Below are positions 1 to 9,089 of a stretch of DNA of 64,000 bases, one piece after another (the stretch's first letter is position 1; every line of letters starts with the position of its first letter). Below the pieces are notes generated by a model. The model searched no databases. It saw only the letters and a list, made by a program, of their open reading frames with translations, and had not been told where the DNA came from. Position numbers and translations under genes: made by a program. Source of the DNA: Gammaproteobacteria bacterium (lineage in GTDB: Bacteria; Pseudomonadota; Gammaproteobacteria; UBA6429; Thiohalophilaceae); assembly GCA_024275915.1 (NCBI GenBank), contig JAJRYG010000090.1, positions 1-64,000 of the forward strand, given 5' to 3'.

Positions 1-1
1 C

Positions 2-124
2 CTGGGCGCCGGTACCACCCTGACCACCGATGCCCCGGAAAATGAACTGACGCTGAGTCGCAGCAAGCAGAGAACCATCAAGGGCTGGCAGCGACCTGTC
101 GAGAAAGGGACGAGTGACAAGTGA
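2..124 (+). CDS. glmU: GlmU C-terminus (bifunctional UDP-N-acetylglucosamine pyrophosphorylase/acetyltransferase), partial at left edge
   Basis: Frame 2 reads [51 protein letters not shown] is typical of the GlmU C-terminus; glmS follows. Confidence 0.85.
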   Translation: MGAGTTLTTDAPENELTLSRSKQRTIKGWQRPVEKGTSDK

Positions 125-135
125 CGAGTGACGAA
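109..135 (+). repeat. Heptameric tandem repeat, unit about GACGAGT
   Basis: GACGAGT GACAAGT GACGAGT GACGAAA; includes the glmU stop codon. Confidence 0.7.
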
Positions 136-304
136 ATTTGGATTTGTTCAAGTCGTCACGTGTCGTACCGACATTAGAGTTAGGTTTATTGGCATAGTTA
201 CAAATCACAGGTGCTCGTTTATGATTCTGTTAGTGTACGAAGATTAGCATCGCCACCAGAATTTACTTAAATTTAGGAAAATCCATGTTCGATCCTGCAA
301 GACC

Positions 305-333
305 TCATCACTCGTCACTCATCAGTCGTCACT
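305..333 (-). repeat. Heptameric tandem repeat, TGACGAG family in opposite orientation
   Basis: Reverse complement reads AGTGACG ACTGATG AGTGACG AGTGATG. Confidence 0.65.
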
Positions 334-343
334 ATTTTTAACA

Positions 344-2176
344 ATGTGCGGTATCGTCGGAGCCATTGCAAAAACGGATGTCCTGTCCACCTTGGTGGAC
401 GGGCTCAAACGGCTTGAATATCGTGGTTACGATTCGGCCGGAATCGCGGTTCTGGATGAACATGCCTGTCTGCAGCGGGTGCGCAGCCCGGGAAAAATAA
501 AGAAACTTGAAGCGGCGCTGGAAAAGAGTCCGGCAGCCGGTGTTATCGGCATTGCTCACACCCGTTGGGCCACCCATGGCGAACCCACTGAAGCCAATGC
601 CCACCCCCATGTCTGCCGCAAGAGTGTGGCAGTGGTGCACAACGGCATCATCGAAAACTTCGAAGCCCTGAAGTCCCGACAGAAGGCAGAAGGCTTTACC
701 TTCACCTCGGAGACCGACACCGAGGTCATTGTTCACCAGCTTTACAAGTACCTGGACCAGGGCAAGGCCTTTGTCGATGCCGTGGTGGCCACCATTGGTG
801 ATCTGCAAGGGGCCTATGCACTGGGTGTGATCAGTACCGATCACCCTGACCAGCTGATCACCGCACGCCGGGGCAGTCCGCTGGTCATCGGCCTGGGTGA
901 GAAAGCCAATTATATTGCCTCGGATGTGGCGGCGCTGATTGCCAGGACCCAGGAGTTTATCTTCCTCGAGGAAGGTGATGTGGCGGTATTGACGCCGGAT
1001 TCAATAGAGATTCGAGACGCCGGCGGGCAGAAGGTGGAGCGCAAGGTGCATCACAGCAAGTTGAGCGCCGATGCCGTGGAGCGCGGTGAATATGCCCATT
1101 ACATGCTCAAGGAAATCTACGAACAACCCCATGCCATCGCCGAAACCCTGGAAGGCCGGATCAGTGAAAACCGGTTGCTCGAAGATGCTTTTGGACCGAA
1201 GGCGGGTAAGATCTTCGACAGCATCGAACACATCCAGATCATCGCCTGTGGCACCAGTTATCATGCCGGCCTCGTTGCACGCTACGGGTTCGAGGATCTG
1301 GCCGGGGTGAGCTGCAATGTGGAAGTGGCCAGTGAATTTCGTTACCGCAAGAGCGTGGTATTGCCCAATACCCTGTTTGTCACCATCTCCCAGTCGGGTG
1401 AGACAGCCGATACCCTGGCCGCCCTGCGCGTGGCCAAGGAGATGGGCTTCAGTCATACACTGAGTATATGCAACGTGGCAGAAAGCTCACTGGTGCGCGA
1501 ATCGGAACTGGTGCTCATGACCCGTGCCGGGCCGGAAATCGGCGTGGCGTCCACCAAGGCCTTCACTACCCAGCTTGTCGGCCTGCTGTTGCTGATCATC
1601 GCCATCGGTCGGCGCCATGAGCTCAAGGCCGAGACCGAGCAGAAAATCATCGAACAGCTGCGCCAGCTGCCGGCGATGATTGAAAATGCCCTGCAACTGG
1701 ACAAGCAGATCCAGGCCCTGGCCAGCCGTTTCGGCAAGAAACACAATGCCCTGTTCCTGGGCCGTGGCGCCCAGTTTCCGGTGGCGCTGGAAGGGGCGCT
1801 GAAACTCAAGGAAATTTCCTACATCCATGCCGAAGGCTACCCGGCCGGTGAACTCAAGCACGGCCCGCTGGCCCTGGTTGATGCAGAAACCCCCATTGTT
1901 GCGGTTGCCCCCAACGATGAACTGCTCGACAAGCTGAAGGGAAACCTGCAGGAAGTACGGGCCCGTGGCGGTGAGCTGTATGTGTTCGCCGACATCGACT
2001 CCGGCTTTGAGGAAACCGAGGGCATGACCGTGCTTCACGTGGCCCCCACCGACAAGGCCATTTCACCGATCATATTCACCATTCCCCTGCAACTGCTGTC
2101 CTACCACGTGGCCCTGATCAAGGGTACCGATGTGGATCAGCCCCGCAACCTGGCTAAATCCGTCACCGTCGAGTAA
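344..2176 (+). CDS. glmS: Glutamine--fructose-6-phosphate aminotransferase (isomerizing)
   Basis: MCGIVGAIA N-terminal nucleophile Cys, SIS domains, C-terminal DQPRNLAKSVTVE; 610 aa. Confidence 0.98.
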   Translation: MCGIVGAIAKTDVLSTLVDGLKRLEYRGYDSAGIAVLDEHACLQRVRSPGKIKKLEAALEKSPAAGVIGIAHTRWATHGEPTEANAHPHVCRKSVAVVHNGIIENFEALKSRQKAEGFTFTSETDTEVIVHQLYKYLDQGKAFVDAVVATIGDLQGAYALGVISTDHPDQLITARRGSPLVIGLGEKANYIASDVAALIARTQEFIFLEEGDVAVLTPDSIEIRDAGGQKVERKVHHSKLSADAVERGEYAHYMLKEIYEQPHAIAETLEGRISENRLLEDAFGPKAGKIFDSIEHIQIIACGTSYHAGLVARYGFEDLAGVSCNVEVASEFRYRKSVVLPNTLFVTISQSGETADTLAALRVAKEMGFSHTLSICNVAESSLVRESELVLMTRAGPEIGVASTKAFTTQLVGLLLLIIAIGRRHELKAETEQKIIEQLRQLPAMIENALQLDKQIQALASRFGKKHNALFLGRGAQFPVALEGALKLKEISYIHAEGYPAGELKHGPLALVDAETPIVAVAPNDELLDKLKGNLQEVRARGGELYVFADIDSGFEETEGMTVLHVAPTDKAISPIIFTIPLQLLSYHVALIKGTDVDQPRNLAKSVTVE

Positions 2177-2256
2177 TCAACAGGCTGATCTGCAGAAACG
2201 GTCTGCCTGGCCGAAGGATGCCCTTTGCACGTGCAGGCCATCGAAGCCAGGCTGAT

Positions 2257-2670
2257 TTATTTGTAGGATTCCGGCTCTTTTACCGCAGAGAGGATCTTGC
2301 CGTTCATGAGTACGGCAAGATAATGGCGATGGGGTTTGTTTTTTGTGGTCTTCATCTGCACAAGATAGTACCAGCGATTCTGTTTTTCATGATGCTGGAT
2401 GGGCTTGAGTTCGATTTCATGCACAATGGCGCCGGCAAGTCTGGGGTCTCTGGTCTTGTACCTGTTGATATCTCTAATTAGTTTCTCGATGGTCAGGGGT
2501 GGAGCACCATCGGCAGGTGTCCAGGCCGGGGACTGTTCGATGTCCGTTTCGGATACATAGATGACGATTTTGGTTTCATCGAAGGGTTCGATGATGACCA
2601 GGGGAAAATGGGCGGCGAAAGCTTGCTGGCTGACAAGAAGCAGTACTCCAATAAATAATTTGTATGTCAT
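2257..2670 (-). CDS. Hypothetical secreted protein
   Basis: From internal ATG at 2670: MTYKLFIGVLLLVSQQAFAAHFPL, a signal peptide; no family recognised. Confidence 0.6.
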   Translation of the reverse strand: MTYKLFIGVLLLVSQQAFAAHFPLVIIEPFDETKIVIYVSETDIEQSPAWTPADGAPPLTIEKLIRDINRYKTRDPRLAGAIVHEIELKPIQHHEKQNRWYYLVQMKTTKNKPHRHYLAVLMNGKILSAVKEPESYK

Positions 2671-2885
2671 TATTTTCTCCGCTGTTGAGTTGCTGCGTGA
2701 TCGCACAGGTGCCTGCAGGATGCGGCCACGAATTTTTCAGCTGCTGATTCTACTGCCTGGCAGGCTTCGCTGTCCAATATGACGGCAAATTGACAGGGAT
2801 TAGTATATGCAAGTGTGTTCGGCTGCTAAAATTGCTGTTTGAGTTTGATACGCTGGATCTGCAAGGATCAGCCCAACCGAGGTGG

Positions 2886-4622
2886 ATGATGGCAAGCATG
2901 ACACTGACACAATTTTTCCCCTTCCTGCAATGGTTCAAGAAGATCACGCCGGCCACGGTCAAGGCCGATCTGATTGCCGGTTTTACCGGTGCGGTGATCG
3001 TGCTGCCGCAGGGCGTGGCGTTTGCCGCCATCGCCGGTCTGCCGCCGGAATATGGCCTGTATACGGCCATGGTCACACCCATCATCGCGGCGCTGTTCGG
3101 TTCGTCCTACCATCTCATCTCCGGACCGACCACCGCCATTTCCATCGTGGTGTTCTCCGCCATCAGCCACTATGCCGAGCCAGGCTCCCCCGAATTCATC
3201 AAGCTGGCACTGACCCTGACCTTCCTGGCCGGGGTGTATCAGCTGGGCTTTGGCCTGGCCCGGCTCGGTGCCCTGGTCAACTTCGTTTCGCACACGGTGG
3301 TTATCGGTTTTACCGCCGGTGCCTCGATTCTGATCGCCACCAGCCAGATGAAACATGTACTGGGCATATCGGTACCCAAAGGTGAATCCTTCCTGCATAC
3401 CTGGATGGATGTCTTCAATCAGGCCGGCAGTTTCAACATGTACATCGTTGCCGTGGCGGCAAGTACCCTGGTGTCGGCCCTGCTGTTCAAGAAACTGATT
3501 CCAAAAATTCCCTACCTGTTGGTCGGCCTGGTGGTGGGCAGTATCGTCTCTCTGATGCTCAATGGCGAGGCCCACGGGGTACGTCTGGTCGGTGAGATTC
3601 CTGCACACCTGCCACCACCTTCGACACCGGATTTCTCCTTAACCACCATTCAGATGCTCGCACCGGAAGCCTTTGCTGTCGCCCTGCTGGGGTTGATTGA
3701 AGCGGTATCCATCAGCCGGGCAGTGGCAACCAAGTCGAATCAACGCATCAATTCGAACCAGGAATTCGTGGGTCAGGGGCTGTCAAACATGGTGGGCAGT
3801 TTTTTCTCCAGTTATGCAGGCTCCGGTTCCTTTACCCGTTCCGGTATCAACTATGCGGCCGGGGCGAAAACGCCATTGTCGGCCATTTTTGCCGCAGTAT
3901 TCCTGATGCTGATCGTCTTGTTGATTGCACCGCTGACGGCCTACCTGCCTGTTGCGGCAATGGGAGGGGTGATCCTCATCGTGGCATACAACCTGATCGA
4001 TTTTCACCATATCAGCAGTGTGCTGAAAAACAGCAAGGCGGAATCCTCCGTGCTGATCGTCACCTTTCTTTCCACCCTGTTCCTGGAGCTGGAATTTGCC
4101 ATCTATCTCGGTGTACTGCTGTCGCTGGTACTGTTCCTGGCACGAACCTCCAGCCCTGAGATCCCGACCCTGGGCGTGGATGTAGAAGATGAAAAGCGCC
4201 GACTGATCAATATCAACAAGAAGCCCATCAAACAGTGTCCACAGCTGAAGATCATTCGCATCGACATGTCAGTGTATTTTGGCTCATTGAACCATATCCA
4301 GAACAGGATTCACAATATCGTCGAACACCAGCAGATCTATCATATTCTGATTGTCGGTACAGGCATCAACTTTATCGATCTCAGTGGTGCCGAGATGCTC
4401 ATATCAGAAAGCAAGCGTCTCAAACGGCTGGGAGGGGGGCTGTATTTTACCGGACTGAAATCCAAGGTCTACGAATTTGTCGCCAAGACCTATTTCGTAA
4501 GGGAAATAGGCAATGATCACTTCTTCGACAGCAAGAGTGAGGCGATTCATGCGATTTATAATAAACTGGATAAAAAAGTGTGTTCGTCGTGCAATGCACT
4601 TGTTTTCAAGGAATGTAACTAA
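2886..4622 (+). CDS. SulP family anion transporter with C-terminal STAS domain
   Basis: TVKADLIAGFTGAVIVLPQGVAFAAIAGLPPEYGLYTAMVTPIIAALFGSS is a SulP signature; STAS-like C-terminus. Start at 2886 preferred over ORF start 2790. Confidence 0.93.
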   Translation: MMASMTLTQFFPFLQWFKKITPATVKADLIAGFTGAVIVLPQGVAFAAIAGLPPEYGLYTAMVTPIIAALFGSSYHLISGPTTAISIVVFSAISHYAEPGSPEFIKLALTLTFLAGVYQLGFGLARLGALVNFVSHTVVIGFTAGASILIATSQMKHVLGISVPKGESFLHTWMDVFNQAGSFNMYIVAVAASTLVSALLFKKLIPKIPYLLVGLVVGSIVSLMLNGEAHGVRLVGEIPAHLPPPSTPDFSLTTIQMLAPEAFAVALLGLIEAVSISRAVATKSNQRINSNQEFVGQGLSNMVGSFFSSYAGSGSFTRSGINYAAGAKTPLSAIFAAVFLMLIVLLIAPLTAYLPVAAMGGVILIVAYNLIDFHHISSVLKNSKAESSVLIVTFLSTLFLELEFAIYLGVLLSLVLFLARTSSPEIPTLGVDVEDEKRRLININKKPIKQCPQLKIIRIDMSVYFGSLNHIQNRIHNIVEHQQIYHILIVGTGINFIDLSGAEMLISESKRLKRLGGGLYFTGLKSKVYEFVAKTYFVREIGNDHFFDSKSEAIHAIYNKLDKKVCSSCNALVFKECN

Positions 4623-4830
4623 ATATCAGTTCCAAATACTAAGTCAAGTCATGCGAAAAGTCCCAGTTGTGGAAGAACCTGGCATGACCATCAGCCGCAG
4701 GGAAGCGGCTGTCAAGCTTACAGGGATGTATTTACAGTGTGTCATGCCAGGTTCTTCCGCATCTGGGACGGTGTTTATGAAAAAATAACTTACCAGAGAA
4801 ACTGACCTGGTATTTGGAACAGCTATTTAG
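4619..4830. repeat. MITE-like palindromic element, copy 1 (212 bp)
   Basis: Terminal inverted repeats CTAAATATCAGTTCCAAATACTAAGTCA / revcomp CTAAATAGCTGTTCCAAATACCAGGTCA; internal hairpin GTCCCAGTTGTGGAAGAACCTGGCATGAC (4660-4688) / GTCATGCCAGGTTCTTCCGCATCTGGGAC (4741-4769). Second copy at 8789-9044. Confidence 0.85.
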
Positions 4831-5095
4831 GTACACGCTGTTTATTTCAGAGACTGCAGCGCCACAGGCATGTGCCGCAAAATCAGTCATGGATACAGAC
4901 TTTTTTTTGAAAACGGGTATTCAGACCACATGATTAGACAGTTAGCAAGGATACTATAAGTGGTGAATTCATCCCGAGATGCTATAGTTGTCATTAAAGC
5001 CTCGTTAGAAAAATTTGTGGGCTGAGATGGTTGTGTTTGTGTTTCAAGTTGTTGATATTGTGATAATTAAAATGGCGCAATGTGACCTGTTTTCT

Positions 5096-5213
5096 TAACA
5101 GGATGTTGAAAAAGCCCATCCCTGGCCTTTTTCAACCCGGGAACGGCAAACGCGGATTGCCGTTCCCTCACACACAGGCTATCGAATAACGGCGTTTTTC
5201 AACAGCCTGCTAA
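5096..5213. repeat. Palindromic dispersed repeat (TTAACAGGATGTTGAAAAA family), full-length copy
   Basis: Ends TTAACAGGATGTTGAAAAA and TTTTTCAACAGCCTGCTAA are near-perfect inverted repeats; inner palindrome GGGAACGGCAA(5139-5149)/TTGCCGTTCCC(5157-5167). Confidence 0.85.
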
Positions 5214-5280
5214 GGGCAACCTGGTTTGAGCGTTTGGAATGCAGAGGGGTGTGTTTCATGGACCAAAACATCACAAAGGT

Positions 5281-5312
5281 TTCCCTCTCCCGCCGGGAGA
5301 GGGGGTGAGGGA
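5281..5312. repeat. Short palindromic intergenic repeat CCCTCTCCCGCCGGGAGAGGGGGTGAGGG
   Basis: Palindrome CCCTCTCCCG/CGGGAGAGGG read directly. Confidence 0.6.
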
Positions 5313-5727
5313 ATCGAAACGACCGAGAACCTTGGTACGCGCACCACGTCGGCAAGCAGAACGTCTTCCCTGGAAACACATGCGTCGCCGTCAGCCAATG
5401 AGCTTCAGGTTTCGAGGCCAGGGGCGTCATTGAGTTCTGTATTGTTGATTTTTGTTTGCCTGGATGCCAGATTGATTATCGAAGCCGATGGCGGACAATA
5501 GGCTGAACAAATCGCCCAGGTTGCCAGACGAACAACCCGGCAGAAAGCAATGGGGTATCCGCTTATGCGTTTCTGGAAGCACGAAATACCAGGTGAACTT
5601 CACAGTGTGCTTGAACAAGGACAGTCTGCCCTGATTGCCCCCCCTCACCCCAGATCTCTCCAGGAGGGAGTGGGCGTTGGCACGGTGGCCACCCACAAAT
5701 TCTTCTGAAGAGTCTCATAAAAAACAG

Positions 5728-6243
5728 GTGACCAATGTGCTAAGACAGATCACCAGACTTATCAAGGCGCTGAATTCCGATGTGGCACCGGAACAAATCA
5801 GCCTCGCAGTCTCGTTTGCCATGATAGTGGGCCTCACACCCTTCTGGAGCCTGCACAATCTTGTGGTACTGTTTCTGGTCATGATCCTGCGTGTCAATAT
5901 TGCGGCGTTCTTTGCTGTTGTTGGTCTGTTTTCTCTGCTCGCCTATCTGCTTGATCCCGTGTTCCACCAGTTTGGATACTCCCTGCTCAGGCTGGATGCC
6001 TTGAACAGCGTCTGGACGTCAATGTATAACTCGACGATCTGGCGTATCGAGAACTTCAACAACACCATCGTGATGGGTAGCCTTGTGTTTTCACTGCTTA
6101 GTTTTGTCCCTGTCTATCTGATGAGTCTGTGGGCAATAAAACGTTACAGAGAACAGTTCATGGTCTGGGTCGAAAAGCTCAAATTGACACGGTTTCTGAA
6201 AATTCAGGGTCTGGCCTCAACGATCGGTCCACATATCAAATAA
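5728..6243 (+). CDS. TIGR03546-like membrane protein
   Basis: ITRLIKALNSDVAPEQISLAVSFAMIVGLTPFWSLHNLVVLFLVMILRVNIAAFF; adjacent to a TIGR03545-like gene. Start uncertain; GTG at 5728 or 5737 preferred over ORF start 5635. Confidence 0.8.
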   Translation: MTNVLRQITRLIKALNSDVAPEQISLAVSFAMIVGLTPFWSLHNLVVLFLVMILRVNIAAFFAVVGLFSLLAYLLDPVFHQFGYSLLRLDALNSVWTSMYNSTIWRIENFNNTIVMGSLVFSLLSFVPVYLMSLWAIKRYREQFMVWVEKLKLTRFLKIQGLASTIGPHIK

Positions 6244-6247
6244 GCCA

Positions 6248-8062
6248 ATGAAAAACTGGATTCGCTGGAAAGGACTGTTTGGATTTGCCATTACGGTGCT
6301 TTTGCTGGCTCTGTTTTTTGTGCTTTTTATCGATGGAATTATCAAAATCAATATTGAATCGGCAGCCAGCCGGATCGTTGGCGCCAAAGTAGAGCTGGAT
6401 AGCGCCGATTTTCATTTTTATCCACTGGCGATGGAGCTGGGCAGACTGCAGGTTACCGATCCGCAACGACCGATGCGCAATATTGTCGAGATCCAGAAAG
6501 TCAGCTTCAATCTCGATGGGCTGAATCTGCTCAGGCGCAAGATATTGATCAATGAAATGCAGGTGGATGGTGTCAGGTTCGATACACCGCGCAGGTCAAG
6601 TGGTGCGCTCAGTCAAGCAGGACATGCAGCGGGAACAAGGGCCTCGGAAAAAGCAAAAGAAAAATCTGGCAGACTGCCGGATATCCGTATCCCCGATGCG
6701 GATAAAATTCTGGCCCGCGAAGATCTGACAATCCTGAAACAGGCTGAAGATTTAAAGAAGAACATCGGTGAGAGCCAGAAGAAATGGGAAGCGATGAGGA
6801 AAAAACTGCCAACAAAAGGCCGCATTGACGAATATGGAAAACGACTGGAAAAGATAAGGAAAATAAATGTCAGGGACATCGGCCAACTTGCCAGTGCGGT
6901 AAAGGAACTCAATCAGCTAGAAAGGGACATTAAAGCCGATCTTGCCAACGTAGACAGATCCCGGAAGCAAATAAAGCAAGATTTGCAGAAGCTGGACATA
7001 CAGGTCAAGGCTCTGAAAGATTCACCCCAACAGGAATTAAGGCGCCTGCTTGACAAATATTCCCTGTCGGATGACCGCCTGGGCAATATCAGCGAGCTGC
7101 TGTTTGGAAACAGGGCCAAAAAATATGTCACCATCGCGCTTGCCTGGTATAAAAAGCTGGAACCCCTGTTAGCCTATGTGGATATAGCCAGTGAACAGCC
7201 ACAGCCCAGACAGCGAGGCAGGGGTGTGGACGTCCGCTTCAGGGAATTCAATCCCAGCCCCGATTTTCTGGCCAGGGAAATACGCGCCTCTATTGATACC
7301 AGGGCAGGCAGTTTCAGTGGCAAGATTCTGAATTTGACCAATGAACAGAATCTGATCCGAAAACCGCTGACACTGAACTTTGCCGGGCAAAATTTGCCAG
7401 GAATCGATTCGCTTCATGTTGCTGGCACATTCAACCGCATCGATCCAGCCGAGGCGAAAGATCGATTGAAATTATCGATGAAAAATTATCGGTTGACCGA
7501 GTATACACTTCTGGACAGTGTAGATTCAAGCCTGTCTCTAGACAGGGCAAAAGCAGATATCAGGCTGGATGCACAGCGTATCAACAAGAATATTATGGCG
7601 GATTTTAAAGTGTATATACATGCTATTGAATACAATACCAGGGACAGTGAAAATGAACTTGCCTCCATGTTTCTGTCATCGATAAGGAATAGCCGTGAAT
7701 TCAGGGTTGATGCAAGTCTGCAAGGCACCCTGGAAAGCTATACTGTACGTATCAGCTCGGATATGGATGAGCGCCTGAAAGCGAACATGAAAAAATACAT
7801 GGATACCCGTCTGGCAGGATTCAGGAAGGAGCTGAAAGAAAAAATAAACAGGCAGGTTGGCAAGTCTGTCAATGAAGTGAATCTTCAATATGCAAATCTG
7901 CAGTCAGAGGTTGAAAAGGAAATTTCTGCCCGCAGGAATGAACTGCAAAAGCAACTCAAATCCGTCGAGGCGGAAATCAGGAAGAAAGAGAAACAGGCAA
8001 CAGGTAAAGCCAGAGACAAGCTGGAAAAGAACATCAAGGGTCTGCTGGACAAATACAAATAA
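6248..8062 (+). CDS. TIGR03545-like protein (AsmA/DUF748-like, long coiled coil)
   Basis: Single N-terminal TM, lysine-rich coiled coils, partner of the TIGR03546-like gene. Confidence 0.75.
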   Translation: MKNWIRWKGLFGFAITVLLLALFFVLFIDGIIKINIESAASRIVGAKVELDSADFHFYPLAMELGRLQVTDPQRPMRNIVEIQKVSFNLDGLNLLRRKILINEMQVDGVRFDTPRRSSGALSQAGHAAGTRASEKAKEKSGRLPDIRIPDADKILAREDLTILKQAEDLKKNIGESQKKWEAMRKKLPTKGRIDEYGKRLEKIRKINVRDIGQLASAVKELNQLERDIKADLANVDRSRKQIKQDLQKLDIQVKALKDSPQQELRRLLDKYSLSDDRLGNISELLFGNRAKKYVTIALAWYKKLEPLLAYVDIASEQPQPRQRGRGVDVRFREFNPSPDFLAREIRASIDTRAGSFSGKILNLTNEQNLIRKPLTLNFAGQNLPGIDSLHVAGTFNRIDPAEAKDRLKLSMKNYRLTEYTLLDSVDSSLSLDRAKADIRLDAQRINKNIMADFKVYIHAIEYNTRDSENELASMFLSSIRNSREFRVDASLQGTLESYTVRISSDMDERLKANMKKYMDTRLAGFRKELKEKINRQVGKSVNEVNLQYANLQSEVEKEISARRNELQKQLKSVEAEIRKKEKQATGKARDKLEKNIKGLLDKYK

Positions 8063-8210
8063 ACAGTACTTCTGTATGGTCGGGCTCGGTTCCGGTTACC
8101 GCAGGATTGACACTGCCGTACCTGTTGCGCAGGACAGTCTGATTCGATGTTTTGACTCGTGAGCTGCGAGCCAGACAAATCTATTCAACCTTAAATAAAG
8201 GAAATGCATC

Positions 8211-8792
8211 ATGGCTAATGAACAAGAAGAATTATTCAATCAGATAATGGGTGACATGAAGAAGAAATGGGGCTGGATGCTGGCTCTGGGAATCCTGATG
8301 CTGGTGCTTGGCATTGCTGGCCTGGGAATGGAGTTTGCCCTGACCATAACCACCGTACTGTTTTTCGGTATCCTGTTTATCATTGGTGGCGTGGCTCAGC
8401 TCGTTGATGCCTTTCGTTACCAGGGCTGGAAATCGAAACTCGGCAACATCCTTATTGCAATTCTGTATATCCTTGCCGGGATAGTGATGATCTGGGATCC
8501 GGTCATGGCATCTGCAACCATCACCCTGGTGATTGCCTGGGCGCTGGTTGCCATTGGTGTGGTGCGCCTGTACATGGCGTTCCAGATGAAAGGCATCAAG
8601 GGCTGGGGCTTGACACTGCTCGGTGGTGTGGCAGCCATCGTGCTGGGGGTGCTGATCATGATCGACTGGCCGATCTCGGGCCTGTGGGTCATTGGCCTGT
8701 TCGTGGCCATCGAGCTGATCTTCAATGGCTGGTCGCTGATATTTATCGCCCTGGCCGCACGCAAGATGATCAAATCGGTCGATACACCCTAA
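8211..8792 (+). CDS. HdeD family acid-resistance membrane protein (DUF308)
   Basis: About 190 aa with repeated TM pairs; GWMLALGILMLVLGIAGLGMEFALTITTVLFFGILFIIGGVAQL. Confidence 0.85.
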   Translation: MANEQEELFNQIMGDMKKKWGWMLALGILMLVLGIAGLGMEFALTITTVLFFGILFIIGGVAQLVDAFRYQGWKSKLGNILIAILYILAGIVMIWDPVMASATITLVIAWALVAIGVVRLYMAFQMKGIKGWGLTLLGGVAAIVLGVLIMIDWPISGLWVIGLFVAIELIFNGWSLIFIALAARKMIKSVDTP

Positions 8793-9044
8793 ATAGTGGC
8801 TCAAAATACCAGATCAAGTCATGCGAAGAGTCCCAGCTGCGGAAGAAGCTGGCATGACCGTCAGCCACAGGGTCGATGTGCAGGACGCACAAGTATCGCG
8901 AGAGGGCAGGATGCCCGACTGCGGCTGTCGAGCTTACAGGGATGCATTTACGGCGTCTCAAGCCAGGATCTTCCGCATCTGGGACGGTGTTTATTAAAAA
9001 TAACTTACCAGCCAACCGAGCGGGTATTTGGAACAGCTGTTTAG
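8789..9044. repeat. MITE-like palindromic element, copy 2 (256 bp)
   Basis: Same termini (CTAAATA..CAAAATACCAG / revcomp CTAAACAGCTGTTCCAAATACC) and internal hairpin arms as copy 1, plus a central extra stretch around GATGTGCAGGACGCACAAGTATCGCGAGAGGGCAGGATGCCC. Confidence 0.85.
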
Positions 9045-9089
9045 TCCGACGTTCCGCATACCCTCCAGTGCAATTCAGCGGGGTCGTTA

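Noticed and set aside
2790-2885. N-terminal extension of the SulP ORF
   Set aside because: The extension MTGISICKCVRLLKLLFEFDTLDLQGSAQPRW is atypical for SulP; the ATG at 2886 fits better.
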